From SIG578 sp045655125 (lineage in GTDB: Bacteria; Bacillota; Clostridia; Oscillospirales; Ruminococcaceae), in contig JAZOOR010000044.1 of the NCBI GenBank assembly GCA_045655125.1, positions 1-5,491 on the forward strand: DNA of 5,491 nucleotides, read 5' to 3'. The position numbers were made by a program, and so were the translations under genes. The notes below the pieces were generated by a model, which saw only the letters and a list, made by a program, of their open reading frames with translations, was not told where the DNA came from and searched no databases. Every line of letters starts with the position of its first letter. Within the stretch, counting starts at the first letter, position 1. Positions 4,693 to 5,491 of this stretch are shown here, piece by piece.

Positions 4693-4911
4693 ATGAAACC
4701 TTATGAAAGATTAAGGGATTTAAGAGAGGACAGAGACCTCAAACAAACTGATATTGCGGAGCTTTTAAAAACAACTCGTCAGCAGATAAGCAAATGGGAA
4801 ACGGGAGTGCAGATGATGGGTGTTGATAAATATATTGAGCTTGCAAAATTTTATAATGTTTCTCTTGATTATTTGCTTTGTCTTACCGACACTCCGAGAA
4901 AGCTGAAATAA
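4693..4911 (+). CDS. Small XRE-family helix-turn-helix regulator
   Basis: The 72-residue product is almost entirely one Cro/CI-type DNA-binding domain: LRDLREDRDLKQTDIAELL (8-26), turn KTT, recognition helix RQQISKWETG (29-38), then IELAKFYNVSLDYLLCLTD (48-66) closing the five-helix bundle. It has no added sensor or dimerisation domain, so it is probably a simple dimeric repressor, as in many phage-like and toxin-antitoxin modules. AGGGGGGAT precedes the ATG by about eight bases. It is divergent from the DUF6809-like gene, and the 125 bases between them hold three related palindromes that it most likely binds. A GC-rich palindromic repeat starts immediately after its stop. Its ligand or inducing signal is unknown. 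Confidence 0.92.
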   Translation: MKPYERLRDLREDRDLKQTDIAELLKTTRQQISKWETGVQMMGVDKYIELAKFYNVSLDYLLCLTDTPRKLK

Positions 4912-4913
4912 AT

Positions 4914-4939
4914 GCGGGCGAACACTGTTCGCCCCTACA
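4914..4939. repeat. Short palindromic extragenic repeat A
   Basis: GGGCGAACA (4916-4924) and TGTTCGCCC (4926-4934) are perfect inverted arms around one base, followed by CTACA. The unit looks like the short GC-rich palindromes scattered between genes in clostridial genomes. It begins just after the XRE stop codon. There is no T-run, so it is a poor terminator. Its repeat nature cannot be shown from one window. Confidence 0.55.
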
Positions 4940-4968
4940 ATATAAAAATGTAATTTGTGCAAAATTTG

Positions 4969-4997
4969 GCGGGACGTCGAGGGCGCCGTCCCCTACA
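4969..4997. repeat. Short palindromic extragenic repeat B
   Basis: GGGACG (4971-4976) and CGTCCC (4987-4992) are inverted arms, extended inward by CG/CG after one mismatch around an AGGG loop, and followed by CTACA. It ends in the same CCCCTACA as repeat A, 58 bases upstream, although the stems differ. This suggests two members of one repeat class or the two ends of a small degenerate element. Confidence 0.5.
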
Positions 4998-5020
4998 TTT
5001 TCCGCTATTCATTATTCATT

Positions 5021-5053
5021 AACCCGCCTTGGCTTTTAGACGAGGCGGGTTTT
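5021..5053 (+). terminator. Terminator downstream of the XRE gene
   Basis: AACCCGCCT (5021-5029) pairs with AGGCGGGTT (5043-5051), extended by TG/CG across a G-T wobble, followed by a short T-run (5050-5053) and then GGGG. The stem is strong and the T-run short. It is the best terminator for the XRE transcript and insulates gdhA. Before it lies ATTCATTATTCATTAA, a short direct repeat of ATTCATT. Confidence 0.7.
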
Positions 5054-5099
5054 GGGGCATAATCGCCCATTAAAATGAAAGATTTTGGAGAACAAATTG

Positions 5100-5118
5100 C
5101 AAAAAATAGGATTTTTTG
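5100..5118. repeat. AT-rich inverted repeat upstream of the gdhA promoter
   Basis: CAAAAAAT (5100-5107) and ATTTTTTG (5111-5118) are perfect 8-base arms around AGG, ending 12 bases before the gdhA -35. It could be a regulator site, an UP-like element, or a chance effect of AT-rich sequence. Nothing else of note is seen in 5054-5130 except a small GGGC/GCCC inverted repeat at 5055-5068. Confidence 0.35.
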
Positions 5119-5130
5119 TTTTCAATTCTA

Positions 5131-5159
5131 TTGACATCTAAAAGCTGATATACTAAAAT
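5131..5159 (+). promoter_or_regulatory. Consensus promoter of gdhA
   Basis: TTGACA (5131-5136), a 17-base spacer, and TAAAAT (5154-5159) form a strong sigma-A promoter, with transcription starting near 5166 and a leader of about 38 bases. Confidence 0.85.
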
Positions 5160-5203
5160 TAGAGTGTATTTTTAATTTTATCTCTATGAGAGGATGAGTC
5201 AAA

Positions 5204-5491
5204 ATGAATCAGTATATCAGCGAAGTTTTAGAGTCCGTTCGCAAGAAAAATGCGAGCGAGCCCGAATTTGTGCAGACCGTTGAAGAGGTTTTCAAGTCCA
5301 TTGAGCCTGTTGTCGAGAAGCACCCTGAGTACAAAAAGGCTGCTCTTTTAGAGCGTATGGTTGAGCCTGAGCGCCTTATCTCCTTCAGAGTTGCTTGGAC
5401 TGACGATCAGGGTCAGGCACGAGTAAACCGCGGCTACCGTGTACAGTTTAACGGAGCTATCGGTCCCTACAAGGGCGGTCTTCGTTTCCAC
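5204..5491 (+). CDS. gdhA: NADP-type glutamate dehydrogenase, N-terminal part (cut by window end)
   Basis: The first 96 codons run open to the window edge and encode the start of the hexameric GdhA of about 450 residues, which makes glutamate from 2-oxoglutarate, ammonium and NAD(P)H. The translation includes EVFKSIEPVVEKHPEY, LLERMVEPERLISFRVAWTD, the conserved NRGYRVQFNGAIGPYKGGLRFH ending the visible part, and the substrate-domain motif GPYKGGLRFH. The cofactor-binding domain is off the window, so NADP versus NAD preference is inferred from family resemblance. GAGAGGA (5188-5194) is the ribosome binding site and is partly paired with the preceding TCTC (TCTC-TAT-GAGA, 5181-5191), which could slow initiation. 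It has its own promoter, and codon use is that of a highly expressed housekeeping gene. Confidence 0.95.
   Translation, partial: MNQYISEVLESVRKKNASEPEFVQTVEEVFKSIEPVVEKHPEYKKAALLERMVEPERLISFRVAWTDDQGQARVNRGYRVQFNGAIGPYKGGLRFH

Noticed and set aside
4765..4962. Minus-strand open frame opposite the XRE gene
   Set aside because: It is antisense to a clear HTH gene and runs into palindromic repeat A; no ribosome binding site.

Overview
The window looks like a chromosomal stretch from a low-to-moderate GC Gram-positive anaerobe, most likely a gut clostridium of the Oscillospiraceae/Ruminococcaceae type. The reasons are strong AGGAGG-type ribosome binding sites, consensus TTGACA/TATAAT promoters 16-18 bp apart, an rplM-rpsI operon with a structured leader, a small ferredoxin-thioredoxin-reductase-like protein, a DUF6809-like protein, and short GC-rich palindromes ending in CCCCTACA. 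No phylogenetic marker was searched, so the assignment is inference.

Layout. (1) 67-599, plus: a redox pair, an FTR catalytic-subunit-like protein and thioredoxin, closed by a terminator shared with the next, convergent gene. (2) 627-1508, minus: a membrane-anchored protein with a diverged LytR-CpsA-Psr (LCP) fold. (3) 1628-2320, plus: tcdA, divergent from the LCP-like gene. (4) 2366-3091, minus: a TtcA-type tRNA thiolase, convergent with tcdA across a perfect 11-bp terminator stem. (5) 3276-4285, plus: promoter, probable L13 autoregulatory leader, rplM, rpsI and terminator. (6) 4286-4911: an AT-richer two-gene islet, a DUF6809-like gene (minus) divergent from a small XRE regulator (plus), with three related 16-bp palindromes between them. 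(7) 4912-5053: two short palindromic repeats and a terminator. (8) 5131-5491: promoter and 5' part of gdhA, cut by the window edge.

How the genes fit together. Most genes are housekeeping: thiol redox, anticodon-loop modification (TcdA at position 37, TtcA-type at position 32), ribosomal proteins and ammonium assimilation. The accessory part is the XRE/DUF6809 islet. One palindrome fills the 17-bp spacer of the DUF6809 promoter, a second overlaps the XRE promoter, and the third lies in the DUF6809 leader. This points to a compact autoregulated switch. No CRISPR array, tRNA, rRNA or transposase was seen.
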